NCBI GenBank assembly: GCA_964605705.1
Contig: CAZSDW010000015.1
Span: forward strand, 1 to 64,000
DNA from: CAZSDW01 sp964605705
Lineage (GTDB): Bacteria; Fidelibacterota; UBA2242
Length of the DNA: 64,000 nucleotides
Direction: 5' to 3'
The notes beneath the pieces were generated by a model. That model was not told the origin of the DNA, made no database searches, and worked only from the letters and a program-made list of their open reading frames with translations. The position numbers and the translations under genes are program-made. Each line of letters begins with the position of its first letter. Position 1 is the stretch's first letter. Positions 33,283 through 43,431 of this stretch are shown here, one piece after another.

Positions 33283-35055
33283 ATGAAAACAAAACATTTC
33301 TTAATTATCAGCCTGTTAATATTATTGACAAGGTCAATCTGGGCAACTGTCCCGCAACCCGCCACCCGTAAGCCGAGCCTGCCGAACTTTCTCGAACCAA
33401 TGAATTTTAAAACCGTCGAAATGAAACTGTTTCAATCCGATGTGTCCGGAATGGTGACCGATATCTATGGTGATCTGAGCTGGAACCCGGCATTTCTGTC
33501 CCAAGTCCGGAAGCGCATGATCTATCTTGATTTTAACTTTTATGCGACCCAGACAACAGCGGTCACGGCTCCCGAATTCAGGTCAGATATCTATCTTGTT
33601 TACCCCTCCTGGTATTCCACAACATCGGTTAGCGGTGTTCAACTGGAACCACTATATAATTTCGCTTTGCTGATGCCTGTTAACAGAAATCTGACGATCG
33701 GTATCGTAAATCGCTCAATCTTTGACTATGGACCATTTCGTTATACCTATAGTTATGATTATCGTGCTGTAAATGAAGCTGCTTATGCAGACTGGAGTGC
33801 AATTCCCGATGATCTGGATCCGCAACGCCTGGAGGTGGATGATAACCAGCAGATTGTCTATGGTACCCAGACTGAATTTTCCGCATCGTATAAACTGACA
33901 TCAAATCTTGATATGGGAATGAGACTCGGAATGATGAATTTTCATCGTGACGGTGATCTTTACAATTCCAAATGGGGCTACTATCCTCACTCTTCATTCG
34001 CTGATCTCAATGATGAAAACCTGCTTATAACAGGCAAGGATTATACAATCGGAATGGGTTTGTTGTATCGTCCGAATCATAGAACAAGCCTGGGAATTTA
34101 CGGTGAAATAATCGATGGAAATGCCGATGAAGAGACCGCATCGGTCGATACCTCCTACTCCTGGTCAGAAAGAGACTCCGATTCCGACTATTACAGCTTT
34201 TACGATTATGACCTCGAAAGCGATCAAAATTATAATATGCTGGGAACCCGACCCAGCCTGACGCTCAGCTTCGAACGAAAACTTACCGAGAAATTTATCC
34301 TTCGTTCTTTTTTTAAGCTTTCAAACAGTAACACTGACATCGATTTCATGACCTCAAGTGAGGATACAACCTGGAGAGACAGAACCTATGATAAATATAG
34401 TGGGGGATCTTATTATTTTCAAAGAATGATAAGTCATGACGCCGGCAGACAACATTTTTCCGGGGATGGAAATGAAAAAACCTCCTATTGGAAATGGTTT
34501 GCTTCACTGATTTATCGGACTGATAATAACTGGTCACTATTTGGCGGCATTCAGATCAATCGCTATAACAGCGAAAAGGCTTATAATGAAACCTCCGACT
34601 ATTATTCCGCCACCGATTATGAATACTTAGAATATGATCCGGGTACGCTTGAGTATCTCAATACTCATATCAAATTGTACGAATATACCCACAACTATAA
34701 AAAATATACGGCTGTCATACCGGTTGGTATTAAGGCACGGGTAATCAAGGAATTTTATGTCATCCTTGGCAGTGAGCTGCGCTATTATTTTGTTGATGAG
34801 GATGAAAAGGGACGCTTGCTCTACCCTGAGAAGATTGCTAAAAGATGGGAAAACGGTACTCTGGTTGTCAATGATATTGAGACTGACCGCTATGAAGAAT
34901 ACCGGTCAAAACCAGCCAAGGAATTTTCAAGAGCGACTTATGTCAATCTCGCGATCGCTTATCAGCACCCCAGCGGCATTAATCTTTTTATCCGGTCCAA
35001 CGGAAATATCATGGAAACCTACGGCTGGGACATCGGCTTTGAATATCAATGGTAA
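33283..35055 (+). CDS. large outer-membrane beta-barrel protein
   Basis: A 590-residue protein with a signal peptide (FLIISLLILLTRSIWA). The rest is dominated by alternating aromatic strands with Asp, Ser and Tyr-rich loops (SWSERDSDSDYYSFYDYD) and ends in WDIGFEYQW, a typical barrel C-terminus. The early segment DVSGMVTDIYGDLSWNPAFLS is a conserved opening found in barrels of FCB bacteria that resemble PorV/FadL-type proteins. AAAAGGA precedes the ATG. It begins 20 bases after serpin 2, so it might be transcribed with it. Substrate unknown. Confidence 0.72.
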   Translation: MKTKHFLIISLLILLTRSIWATVPQPATRKPSLPNFLEPMNFKTVEMKLFQSDVSGMVTDIYGDLSWNPAFLSQVRKRMIYLDFNFYATQTTAVTAPEFRSDIYLVYPSWYSTTSVSGVQLEPLYNFALLMPVNRNLTIGIVNRSIFDYGPFRYTYSYDYRAVNEAAYADWSAIPDDLDPQRLEVDDNQQIVYGTQTEFSASYKLTSNLDMGMRLGMMNFHRDGDLYNSKWGYYPHSSFADLNDENLLITGKDYTIGMGLLYRPNHRTSLGIYGEIIDGNADEETASVDTSYSWSERDSDSDYYSFYDYDLESDQNYNMLGTRPSLTLSFERKLTEKFILRSFFKLSNSNTDIDFMTSSEDTTWRDRTYDKYSGGSYYFQRMISHDAGRQHFSGDGNEKTSYWKWFASLIYRTDNNWSLFGGIQINRYNSEKAYNETSDYYSATDYEYLEYDPGTLEYLNTHIKLYEYTHNYKKYTAVIPVGIKARVIKEFYVILGSELRYYFVDEDEKGRLLYPEKIAKRWENGTLVVNDIETDRYEEYRSKPAKEFSRATYVNLAIAYQHPSGINLFIRSNGNIMETYGWDIGFEYQW

Positions 35056-35151
35056 ATATTTCCAGACTTGCGATTTTTTAAATAGACCTGTAATTTGTTT
35101 TAAAGACCACTCAGATCGAGGAGTGCTCTATTTAAATTGAAGGACAGTAAA

Positions 35152-37635
35152 ATGAAAAAGACAATCTTATTTTTCATCGTTGTATCGATACTTTTTACAA
35201 CCGGAATTGTGGTGTTAAATGCCCAGATGATCGCCACAATTACTGAAGATGTGGAAACTGACTTCGGCATTTACCATCCATATTCGGCAGAATTTACTCC
35301 AGACGTTCCGCTGTTTACGGTTGAGTCAGATTTCAGCAATGTGGAAAATTTCTCTCACCTGTACGCCGGTTTCAGCGCTATCGATTCATCACTTTTACTG
35401 AAAAATCACTTCACAGTCAAAAAAAGCCAATATACCCAGATGTATGATGTTTACAATAGCTGCACCTGGGACGGTATCCCGATCTTTGTCACTACGGACG
35501 CTGTTCTGCACACCTATCACGTATTATTCGATCGTTTTCTAGCTGAACTCGAAATGCAGGTATTTGTACCTGCTCTGGAGCTGCTCAGCGAAACATTAAT
35601 CAACGAAACCCAGACCGTCTTCTTGGAAGCAACCACACCGGAAACACGGGAAGCCGCCCGTCGGAATCTGGCATTTCTGTATGTCTCTCAAAAACTGCTG
35701 AAAGGTTCCGAAGTTAGTGTACCCGATACTGTTGCCGGTCTTGTTGACGCCGAACTGGAGCTGATAGCCGATCATGACGGATTTTATTTTTCCCCTGTTT
35801 TTGGTTCATTTTCCCAACTGGATTACACTCAATTTATTCCCCGCGGACATTACACCAAAAACGACACCCTAACTGCCTATTTCAAAGCCATGATGTGGCA
35901 GGGCTGGACAATATTTACTATGGAGCCGGACAAATTTGGCGAGTTAGCTTACGGACACACCTTGCAGGCATTGTTACTTGTGCAAATGCTTTACAATCTG
36001 GAAACCGATGGACAGCCGCTGCTGGACCTGTGGGACCTGATCTATGAGCCAACTGTGTTTTTTGTTGGTAAAACCGATGATCCACAAATCCGTAATTATA
36101 AAACCATCGCAGAAGAGATTTACGGTAATGGCTTTCTCAATCTCAGTCCCGATGAACTGAACAATAGCACGCTCCTTGAAGCATTTATGACCGAAGCACA
36201 AAAGTTACCGGAACCCAAAATCCCGAACTGGATCTATGGGACATACATTACATACAAAGGTTTTCGATTCATGGGACAACGTTTTATTCCCGATTCCTAT
36301 ATGCTTGCTCATTTGATTTATCCCTATGTCGGCACATCTGACTATCAGCGCTGGATGCCCAAAGGATTGGACATTATGGCGATCTTAGGCTCGGACCGCG
36401 CCTATAAACTGCTCGATACACTTTATAATGAAACCGCCTATCCGAATTATTCCGAGAAAATTGCGGAATTCAAAACCGAATTCGCCGCACTTGAAGCGAA
36501 GGAGTGGGCCCAAAACCTTTACTGGAACTGGCTATATTGTCTCATGCCGCTCCTTTATGAAAAAGGTGAAGGTTATCCATTTTTCATGCAGAATGTCGCC
36601 TGGCTGGATAAAGAACTGACCACGGCACTGGCATCCTGGGCAGAGCTGCGCCATGATACAATCTTATATGCAAAACAAAGTATGTCTCCTTGTGGTATCG
36701 CACCGGGAGCACCCCGAAGTTACGTGGAACCGAATCCCGATCTTTATGCCCGTCTGGCAAGTTTAGTCCGTTTTACCCGCGACGGACTTGCATCCCGCGA
36801 CTTACTCCTGAAAGGCTTTCAGGACAAATTAGACCTGTTTGAAACACTCCTGGTTTTTCTTCGGGATGTATCAATTAAAGAACTGGAAAATACTGCCCTG
36901 ACCGAATCGGAGTATGACAATATTTTCTGTTTTGGGAAAGTCATGCATTATCTTGTTTCCGATGCCGATAATCCTCTGCAACTCTGGAATGTGAATGTCG
37001 ATAATATGGCGGTAATTGCCGATGTACATACCGATTCAAATACCGACCGGTGTCTCGAAGAAGGCGTCGGCTATCCACGTGAAATCTTTGTGATTGTCAA
37101 TGAAGGCGGAAACATCCGGATTACCCGGGGTGCCATTTTCTCCTATTATGAATTTTTACAGACAATTGCAAATCGTCTGACCGATGAAGCATGGCGGGAT
37201 ATACTTGCCAGTGATTCACCGCCTAAAATGCCGGAATGGGTTAAAAGCTTTACTGACGAATCAAGTTCTCAGCCACAGTTGACCCAGAATTCGGTGGACA
37301 ATCTTTTTTATAAAGAATTCAGCCTTGCTATTTCTGAACAATCCACACGCTTGCCAGCAAAAATCCAGCTGTCTCAAAATTATCCAAATCCCTTCAATCC
37401 TACGACAACTATCGAATTTGACCTGCCCGAAAATGCATATATTCAACTGGAAATTTTCAACCTGATGGGGCAAAAAGTGATCACCCTTGCCGATGGCATG
37501 CGGTCCGCCGGAACATATCGGATAAGCTGGGACGGAAGAGATATGTATAACAAGAATGTAACCAGCGGAATATATTTCTACAGGTTAATCATTGGGAACG
37601 TCACCAAGGTAAGGAAAATGATTTTAGCCCGGTAA
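35152..37635 (+). CDS. DUF3160 surface protein with T9SS sorting domain, copy 1
   Basis: An 827-residue exported protein. After a signal peptide (LFFIVVSILFTTGIVVLNA), most of it is the DUF3160 domain, helical and rich in Trp and Tyr, recognisable by VFVTTDAVLHTYHVLFD (here IFVTTD), KGFRFMGQRFIPDSYM and WAELRHDTILYAKQS. The final 85 residues are a T9SS sorting domain with NYPNPFNP. The function of DUF3160 is unknown. ATG 35152 follows GAAGGACA by six bases; the TTG at 35137 would only add five residues. The next gene is a paralogue. Confidence 0.9.
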   Translation: MKKTILFFIVVSILFTTGIVVLNAQMIATITEDVETDFGIYHPYSAEFTPDVPLFTVESDFSNVENFSHLYAGFSAIDSSLLLKNHFTVKKSQYTQMYDVYNSCTWDGIPIFVTTDAVLHTYHVLFDRFLAELEMQVFVPALELLSETLINETQTVFLEATTPETREAARRNLAFLYVSQKLLKGSEVSVPDTVAGLVDAELELIADHDGFYFSPVFGSFSQLDYTQFIPRGHYTKNDTLTAYFKAMMWQGWTIFTMEPDKFGELAYGHTLQALLLVQMLYNLETDGQPLLDLWDLIYEPTVFFVGKTDDPQIRNYKTIAEEIYGNGFLNLSPDELNNSTLLEAFMTEAQKLPEPKIPNWIYGTYITYKGFRFMGQRFIPDSYMLAHLIYPYVGTSDYQRWMPKGLDIMAILGSDRAYKLLDTLYNETAYPNYSEKIAEFKTEFAALEAKEWAQNLYWNWLYCLMPLLYEKGEGYPFFMQNVAWLDKELTTALASWAELRHDTILYAKQSMSPCGIAPGAPRSYVEPNPDLYARLASLVRFTRDGLASRDLLLKGFQDKLDLFETLLVFLRDVSIKELENTALTESEYDNIFCFGKVMHYLVSDADNPLQLWNVNVDNMAVIADVHTDSNTDRCLEEGVGYPREIFVIVNEGGNIRITRGAIFSYYEFLQTIANRLTDEAWRDILASDSPPKMPEWVKSFTDESSSQPQLTQNSVDNLFYKEFSLAISEQSTRLPAKIQLSQNYPNPFNPTTTIEFDLPENAYIQLEIFNLMGQKVITLADGMRSAGTYRISWDGRDMYNKNVTSGIYFYRLIIGNVTKVRKMILAR

Positions 37636-37690
37636 TAGCAGAAAAAATTAACATGGTCTCACGCAACAATAATCAATAGGAAAGGCAATA

Positions 37691-40537
37691 ATGAAACGAT
37701 TCGGATTATTATCTGCAAGCATTCTTATGATCTCCATTTTTTCATATGTCGGTCTATCTCAAATGCTTATCGATATAAACAACGACATCGAAACTGAATT
37801 CGGCACTTATCACGTCTATCCGGTCAATATCAATCCCAATGCAGAAAGTTACGCAATTGGCGACAACCTGCAGAATATTTCAAACCTCGATCGGTTCAAT
37901 GCCAAATTCAGCAATGAGGATTTAGCACTCCTGGAAGAAAACTACTTTGTTGTCAAACCAACTGCCTATAAAGAAATTTTTGATATCTACAAAGACTGCA
38001 AAGAACGGGAATTCCCGGTATTCGTCACAACGGATGCCATGCTGCATACCTTTCATATTATTTATGATTATGCACTCAGGGCGCTGGAAGTTCAGAAGTT
38101 CGCCGCCGACCTGGATAACCTGAATAAGACACTCTTAACGGAAATGGAATCGCTCTACTATGTCACCGAAGATCAAAGTCTGAAGGACATAATCCTGAAA
38201 AATGTCGCCTATTTTAGTGTCGCGACAAAATTAAAGGATCCGACTGCAGTGATCCCGGCATTTGCCATTGAATTGGTCAACGAAGAATTGGAACTGATCG
38301 ATGCCCATGGGGGATTTGGGTATTCTCCAATTTTTAATTCCGATGCCGTTGAATATAAAGAAGATTACAGTCAGTATATCCCGCGGGGACATTATACCCG
38401 CAACGACACCCTCTCAACCTATTTCAAATCCATGATGTGGTACGGTCGCATGATGTTCCGAATTGAACCCGACAGCACCGAAGCTGGGAAACAAAAAGGT
38501 CGGGAAGAAACCCTCCAGGCAATATTAATCGTCAAAGCACTGAATGAAATCAGCGTAAATGGCGAACCGGCGCTGGCAGTCTGGGAACGGATTTATGATC
38601 CGACTATATTTTTCGTAGGTAAAACTGACGATTTGAATATTTACGAGTACACAAGCTTAATGGAGGAGGTATATGGCAGTGATTATATATCTCTAAGTAT
38701 CAGTGATTTTGCCAATATCGAAAGATTGACTACTTTTATCGATAAAGCCAAAGACCTCCGTGATCCACTGATCTGCTCCTCATGGGTAACTGATCAGGAA
38801 GACGCAGAAGACGTAACCAAGGGATTCCGCTTCATGGGACAGCGGTTTATTCCGGATTCCTACATGTTTCAGCAACTGGTTTACGATCATGTGTTTTCTT
38901 ACTATGGTTCGGGTGAACCGTTTACTCTCGTTTATAGCGCAAACGGACCGATTCGCGGATTCCCAAGGGGTTTGGATGCAATGATTGTTTTAGGTTCGCA
39001 AGCCGCCGAGGATATTATTCGCTCCGAAGGCGATGCCGATTATTATAAGTACGACGAACAATTGACTGCACTCAAACAGGAATTCAGGGACCTTGAAGCC
39101 CCTGTCTGGGTGCAGAATCTCTATTGGAGCTGGCTCTATGCATTAATGCCATTGTTAGAACCGAAAGGCACCGGTTATCCGGCTTTTATGCAGAACCTCG
39201 CATGGACATTAAAGCAGTTGTACACTGCTCTGGCTTCCTGGGGCGAACTCCGGCATGATACCATTCTTTATGCAAAACAGAGTTATACAAGCTATGCGAC
39301 AGGAATGCCGGAAATACCCGGACTTACCTACGGATACGTAGAACCAAATCCGCAGCTTTACGCCCGGATGGCAAGTCTGGCTAATCTCATGCGCACAGGA
39401 TTGAACGGACGAGGACTTCTGCTAAACGAATTCGACAACAAGTTGATCAATTTCGAATCCCTCTGCCTGGCTTTGAAAGGCATTGCCGAAAAGGAATTAA
39501 CGAAGCAGGAATTACTTACGGAAGAGTATGATCTCATCTGGACGATTGGAGAACGCATCGAAAACCTACTGACATTTTCCGATGACCTCAGCGGCTCAAT
39601 CTGCAATGAAACCGACGAAGGAATGGCTGTGGTCGCCGATGTTCACACTGACAGTAATTCTGAAAAAGTTCTGGAAGAAGGTATTGGTTATCCCTTTGAA
39701 GTCTATGTCGCTGTAAAAGTAAAAGATGAAATTAAAATTACCAAGGGCGCCGGTTTTTCATATTATGAATTCAAGCACCCGATGGCAGACCGGCTGACTG
39801 ATGAAGCCTGGCAGGAAATCCTGACAACCGAAAATCATCCCGAGATACCTCAGTGGACGGAAGCTTTTATCGATAATTCTCAAGATTTTACAATTTCAGA
39901 ACCTTATCACACTTTTCTTGAGAATGAAACCGTCAACAACATTACAGTCCGTATAAATCCTGAAACTCCGGCAACCGGTGACACATTACAAATAAGTATC
40001 AACAGCCAGTATAGTTATGGCTCCACCCTGACTGCTCTTTTTTGTGATAATGACGGTAATGTTATTGATTCTCTCGAGTTGGATATTCAGACAGAAGATG
40101 ACGAAAATCGTTGCACCTATATCGGCAGCATCGCCACATCCGGATGGATGGGAGGTTCAGTTATTCTTAAAATACTGCACAGTCAGGGAGGTGTGCTCTC
40201 GACACACTGGTTTGAAATACAGCATATCGCCAGTATTATTGATAATAATTCAATGCCTTCACAATTCTATCTTCACCAAAGTTATCCGAATCCCTTCAAC
40301 GCCTCGACAACTATCCATTTTGATTTACCGGAAGAAAGCAAAATACAGTTGAACATCTATAATCTGCTGGGACAAAAAGTGATCACTCTTGCAGAAGGAA
40401 TATGTTCTGCCGGAGTCTATCATTTATCCTGGAATGGACAAGATGTAAATGGCAGGCTGGTGCCCAGCGGAATATACATCGTCCAGCTCAACAGCCGAAA
40501 TATTCAACTAAATCATAAACTTTTATTGTTAAAATAG
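37691..40537 (+). CDS. DUF3160 surface protein with T9SS sorting domain, copy 2
   Basis: A 948-residue paralogue of the previous gene, with the same blocks (VFVTTDAMLHTFHIIYD, GFRFMGQRFIPDSYM, WGELRHDTILYAKQS, VVADVHTDSN). It differs by an additional beta-sandwich-like region of about 110 residues (about 755-860, beginning NITVRINPETPATGDTLQIS) between DUF3160 and the sorting domain (SYPNPFNAST). The insertion looks like a Y-Y-Y or transglutaminase-stalk type Ig fold that could position the domain further from the cell surface. AGGAAAGG precedes the ATG. The pair shares one region 55 bases apart and probably one transcript. Confidence 0.9.
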   Translation: MKRFGLLSASILMISIFSYVGLSQMLIDINNDIETEFGTYHVYPVNINPNAESYAIGDNLQNISNLDRFNAKFSNEDLALLEENYFVVKPTAYKEIFDIYKDCKEREFPVFVTTDAMLHTFHIIYDYALRALEVQKFAADLDNLNKTLLTEMESLYYVTEDQSLKDIILKNVAYFSVATKLKDPTAVIPAFAIELVNEELELIDAHGGFGYSPIFNSDAVEYKEDYSQYIPRGHYTRNDTLSTYFKSMMWYGRMMFRIEPDSTEAGKQKGREETLQAILIVKALNEISVNGEPALAVWERIYDPTIFFVGKTDDLNIYEYTSLMEEVYGSDYISLSISDFANIERLTTFIDKAKDLRDPLICSSWVTDQEDAEDVTKGFRFMGQRFIPDSYMFQQLVYDHVFSYYGSGEPFTLVYSANGPIRGFPRGLDAMIVLGSQAAEDIIRSEGDADYYKYDEQLTALKQEFRDLEAPVWVQNLYWSWLYALMPLLEPKGTGYPAFMQNLAWTLKQLYTALASWGELRHDTILYAKQSYTSYATGMPEIPGLTYGYVEPNPQLYARMASLANLMRTGLNGRGLLLNEFDNKLINFESLCLALKGIAEKELTKQELLTEEYDLIWTIGERIENLLTFSDDLSGSICNETDEGMAVVADVHTDSNSEKVLEEGIGYPFEVYVAVKVKDEIKITKGAGFSYYEFKHPMADRLTDEAWQEILTTENHPEIPQWTEAFIDNSQDFTISEPYHTFLENETVNNITVRINPETPATGDTLQISINSQYSYGSTLTALFCDNDGNVIDSLELDIQTEDDENRCTYIGSIATSGWMGGSVILKILHSQGGVLSTHWFEIQHIASIIDNNSMPSQFYLHQSYPNPFNASTTIHFDLPEESKIQLNIYNLLGQKVITLAEGICSAGVYHLSWNGQDVNGRLVPSGIYIVQLNSRNIQLNHKLLLLK

Positions 40538-40551
40538 TGTGAAAGGTAATC

Positions 40552-41904
40552 ATGAAAAGAATTCTATTTATACTCATTTTAATCTTTTCAACAGCTTTAT
40601 TTGCCCAGGATGATGGATTTATTGAGTTTGAATTTAATGGCGACAGCCTGACGATCTGGCATTACGGTGCGTGGCGCAACTGTGGCGCTATTTATCAAAT
40701 GGATCTGATAATGGTCGATTCGACGATTTACCTGATGGAAAACGACACTTCCTCAATGTGGGAATGGTGCATGTGTTATTTTGATTTGGCAACCAGCATC
40801 ACGATGCCCGAACCCGGTCGCTACAATCTGATCATTCATACGACCAATAAGAATAATGGTGATACCAGTCTGGTTGCCGATACCAGTTTTACAGTCAACC
40901 AGATTCAAGTGATTTCCTTTTCCGATCCAGAATGTGTAAACATATTAAGCAAGGCGGCGACTGTCTCCGGAACTGAAATACCAGTTATTAATTCCTCCGT
41001 ATCCGAATGTCAGATCGATGCCTATAACGACATTTATTACTGGTCAAATGAAGGTGAACTGACAATTACCTGGTACACTGATTCAATTAACTGCAATATC
41101 ATACCGCAATGGCAGGCAATGATGTCAAATGATACTATCCGGGTGACCATGACAGACACCAATCCGGGTGATGAATGTGTCTGTCCCAAATATTTTACAA
41201 TGACCATCGGACCGATTCCCAATGGCAAATACGTACTGAATTTTCTTGAAGGAATGTATCTTTTTTCCACTGTTATTATCAACCAGCAACTTAATCTGGA
41301 GACTGCTGGCAGCGACCTGATCATGTACTGGGATGTTGAGGAATTGAACTGCTGCCTGGAAACCCTCTGGGAAAGCTGGCTGGACGGCAATGTCTTTCAT
41401 GTGGTTATGACGGATACCGGCGCTCCCTGTGACTGTTTATGTCCATTTGAATTATCGGTAAGATTTGGTCCGTTTCCACCCGGAAATTATACCCTGGATT
41501 TCGAAAATACATATCTGGCAGGTCCTTTCGAATTCACAATCCAGAGCCTCAGAAAGCCAAGCGCAACAGCCACGATTTTATCCTATTACCAGAGCGAATG
41601 TTATGACGCTGTGAAAACTGAAGACCATCAACAAATCGCCCAAAAATACGCCCTGATGCGCAGCTATCCCAATCCCTTTAATCCCACTGCGACAATTGAA
41701 TTTTACTTGCCTGAGCGAACAGAGGTTTTAATTGAAATCTATGACATTACCGGATCATGCGTTCAGGAAATTTATTCAGGCGTTTTGGCTAGCGGAGGGT
41801 ATTCCCGACCATGGAACGCGACCGGTTTTCCGAGCGGTATCTATTTCATTCACCTAAGCGGACAAAATATTCACCTGACAAATAAAGTCCTTTTATTGAA
41901 ATAA
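40552..41904 (+). CDS. T9SS cargo protein with three Cys-containing repeats
   Basis: A 450-residue exported protein with signal peptide (LFILILIFSTALFA). Three repeats of about 90 residues each share a pattern: L-x-I-x-W/H, then NC, then W, a V/I-x-M-x-D-T-like strand, C-x-C, and G-x-Y-x-L-x-F. The Cys positions are NCG/CMC, NCN/CVC and NCC/CLC. Such a set of paired cysteines suggests disulfide-stapled beta-sandwich modules, perhaps ligand-binding. The C-terminus is a T9SS sorting domain (SYPNPFNPTAT). It lies 15 bases after the DUF3160 gene and is followed by a terminator, so 35152-41904 may be one transcript. Confidence 0.82.
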   Translation: MKRILFILILIFSTALFAQDDGFIEFEFNGDSLTIWHYGAWRNCGAIYQMDLIMVDSTIYLMENDTSSMWEWCMCYFDLATSITMPEPGRYNLIIHTTNKNNGDTSLVADTSFTVNQIQVISFSDPECVNILSKAATVSGTEIPVINSSVSECQIDAYNDIYYWSNEGELTITWYTDSINCNIIPQWQAMMSNDTIRVTMTDTNPGDECVCPKYFTMTIGPIPNGKYVLNFLEGMYLFSTVIINQQLNLETAGSDLIMYWDVEELNCCLETLWESWLDGNVFHVVMTDTGAPCDCLCPFELSVRFGPFPPGNYTLDFENTYLAGPFEFTIQSLRKPSATATILSYYQSECYDAVKTEDHQQIAQKYALMRSYPNPFNPTATIEFYLPERTEVLIEIYDITGSCVQEIYSGVLASGGYSRPWNATGFPSGIYFIHLSGQNIHLTNKVLLLK

Positions 41905-41969
41905 AACAATTTACAGCCACCTGTTCTCAGGGAACTGTAAAGTAACACTCCCCCCACTTCTCGCCCCAA

Positions 41970-42004
41970 ATATAATCACCAAAGATTTTGGTGATTATAT
42001 TTTT
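41970..42004 (+). terminator. rho-independent terminator, 14-bp perfect stem
   Basis: A perfect inverted repeat, ATATAATCACCAAA (41970-41983) and TTTGGTGATTATAT (41987-42000), closes a three-base loop GAT and is followed by TTTT. It lies 66 bases after the T9SS gene. The stem is A/T-rich at its base, so it could also be a palindromic binding site for the next gene. Confidence 0.6.
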
Positions 42005-42040
42005 CAGATACTGTATATTCCTGAAAAAGGGGTCATAAAC

Positions 42041-42466
42041 ATGAATCAAAAATTGGAAAGATGCCTGGTCTATTATTTTGGTATCGTCCAGATGCTCCAT
42101 CTTTTTACATTAATCCGCGCCCTGATGATTTTCAAACAAAAGCAAATACTACCCTTCCCGGCTCTACCTCCGGTGAGCGGCTGGACTACACAGTCAGAAT
42201 TTTTCCTGATTGGAAACGGGCTGATCGACGCGCTGAATATTATCCTCTCAATCCTGTTTGTATCCGGCTATCTTCAGTCCAAAAAATGGACCGATAAGAC
42301 CGGATTGATTACGTTAACAATTTTACTTTATTCGGCAGTTATTTTTGCTTATGGTACCGTTAATGCCGGCGCCTGGACTGCTCATCCGTTTGCTTACTGG
42401 TCAATGGCACTCATTTACCTGCCAATTCTCGGCTTGACATTTTACTGGTACCTTAGAAAGAATTAA
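42041..42466 (+). CDS. small four-helix membrane protein
   Basis: A 141-residue protein with about four hydrophobic segments (VYYFGIVQMLHLFTLIRAL, LIDALNIILSILFVSGYL, LITLTILLYSAVIFAYG, SMALIYLPILGLTFYWYL). No signal peptide and no recognised family; charged residues lie in the loops. AAAGGGG about ten bases upstream supports ATG 42041. It follows the terminator and precedes a peptidase-like gene by 27 bases. Function unknown. Confidence 0.75.
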   Translation: MNQKLERCLVYYFGIVQMLHLFTLIRALMIFKQKQILPFPALPPVSGWTTQSEFFLIGNGLIDALNIILSILFVSGYLQSKKWTDKTGLITLTILLYSAVIFAYGTVNAGAWTAHPFAYWSMALIYLPILGLTFYWYLRKN

Positions 42467-42493
42467 CTTAGAAAATGTGGGGAGAATACCAAC

Positions 42494-43366
42494 TTGATTG
42501 AGTTCTATCCGAACAGTATAAAGTATCTGTTTATGACCATTCTACTTTTACTAATGATCAGTACAGCAACATTCCCACAGGATTCAGATAACGGTCCGGT
42601 TTTACCCGAATGTTACCTCCTTCAAGGTATTTCTGAAAAGTCTGCAGTCGATATCATCGAACTCATCAGCAGTTTTCACACTCGCATCTGCGCCGACCTT
42701 GAAATTGATCAAAAAGAATTTGAACAGCTCTGCCATATTTATATCGCATTCAAAGATCCACCCACCGGACGGGCTAATTTCGAGGTCTCGACCCTGACCT
42801 CCAGCACCAGTTTCCCGAAAAATGGAATTAAGTACAAAGCAACCCTGGAAATATTGAATCCTGATCTTTATAATGGAAAATATATCAATGAACTGGGACT
42901 GCCCTATGATCGACATTATTATCACAAATTGCTGATTCACGAAATTTCAACCTGTTATATCGAATACCTGCTCGTAATTAAGGATATTGGCTGGGGTATC
43001 AACGATACTCCGAACTGGTTTCGACAGGGATTGGAGGAATATTACGGATTATATTATTCGGATGATTACTGGCAAACCGATGGATTCCGCAAGTATTTTG
43101 AATATCATCTCAGCAAGCAAGGGGGAATTAACTTTCAGTTTGGAATATTTCCCCAAAATCCCTATCTCGATGGCGCAATTCTGTTTTGCTTTCTCCATGA
43201 AACATACGGAATCGAAAAAATACGACAGATAATCATCTCCGACCAGCCTGATCTGGGTGCTGCTATAACTCACGTATTGAAAATGGATCTCGATCAGCTG
43301 GCAACAGAATTTCATCAATGGCGTATAAAAAAAGCCAATCGTCTTCAATTGAAATTAGCCGATTAG
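42494..43366 (+). CDS. exported peptidase-MA-like protein with altered active site
   Basis: A 290-residue protein with a hydrophobic signal region (LFMTILLLLMISTATF). The central part resembles gluzincin metallopeptidases of the MA family: a helix LLIHEISTCYIEYLL in place of H-E-x-x-H, followed by NWFRQGLEEYYGLYY in place of the P-x-W-x-x-E-G-x-A-E-Y motif. The second His of HExxH is replaced by Thr (HEIST), so zinc binding is doubtful and the protein may be a non-catalytic relative. GGGGAG about ten bases upstream supports the TTG start 42494; the first ATG (42533) would cut the signal peptide. Function uncertain. Confidence 0.68.
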   Translation: MIEFYPNSIKYLFMTILLLLMISTATFPQDSDNGPVLPECYLLQGISEKSAVDIIELISSFHTRICADLEIDQKEFEQLCHIYIAFKDPPTGRANFEVSTLTSSTSFPKNGIKYKATLEILNPDLYNGKYINELGLPYDRHYYHKLLIHEISTCYIEYLLVIKDIGWGINDTPNWFRQGLEEYYGLYYSDDYWQTDGFRKYFEYHLSKQGGINFQFGIFPQNPYLDGAILFCFLHETYGIEKIRQIIISDQPDLGAAITHVLKMDLDQLATEFHQWRIKKANRLQLKLAD

Positions 43367-43431
43367 TTTTGAAGATACTTCATTTAATAATAACTTATAT
43401 ACCAGATACAATTAAAAAGGAATAATTTAAA

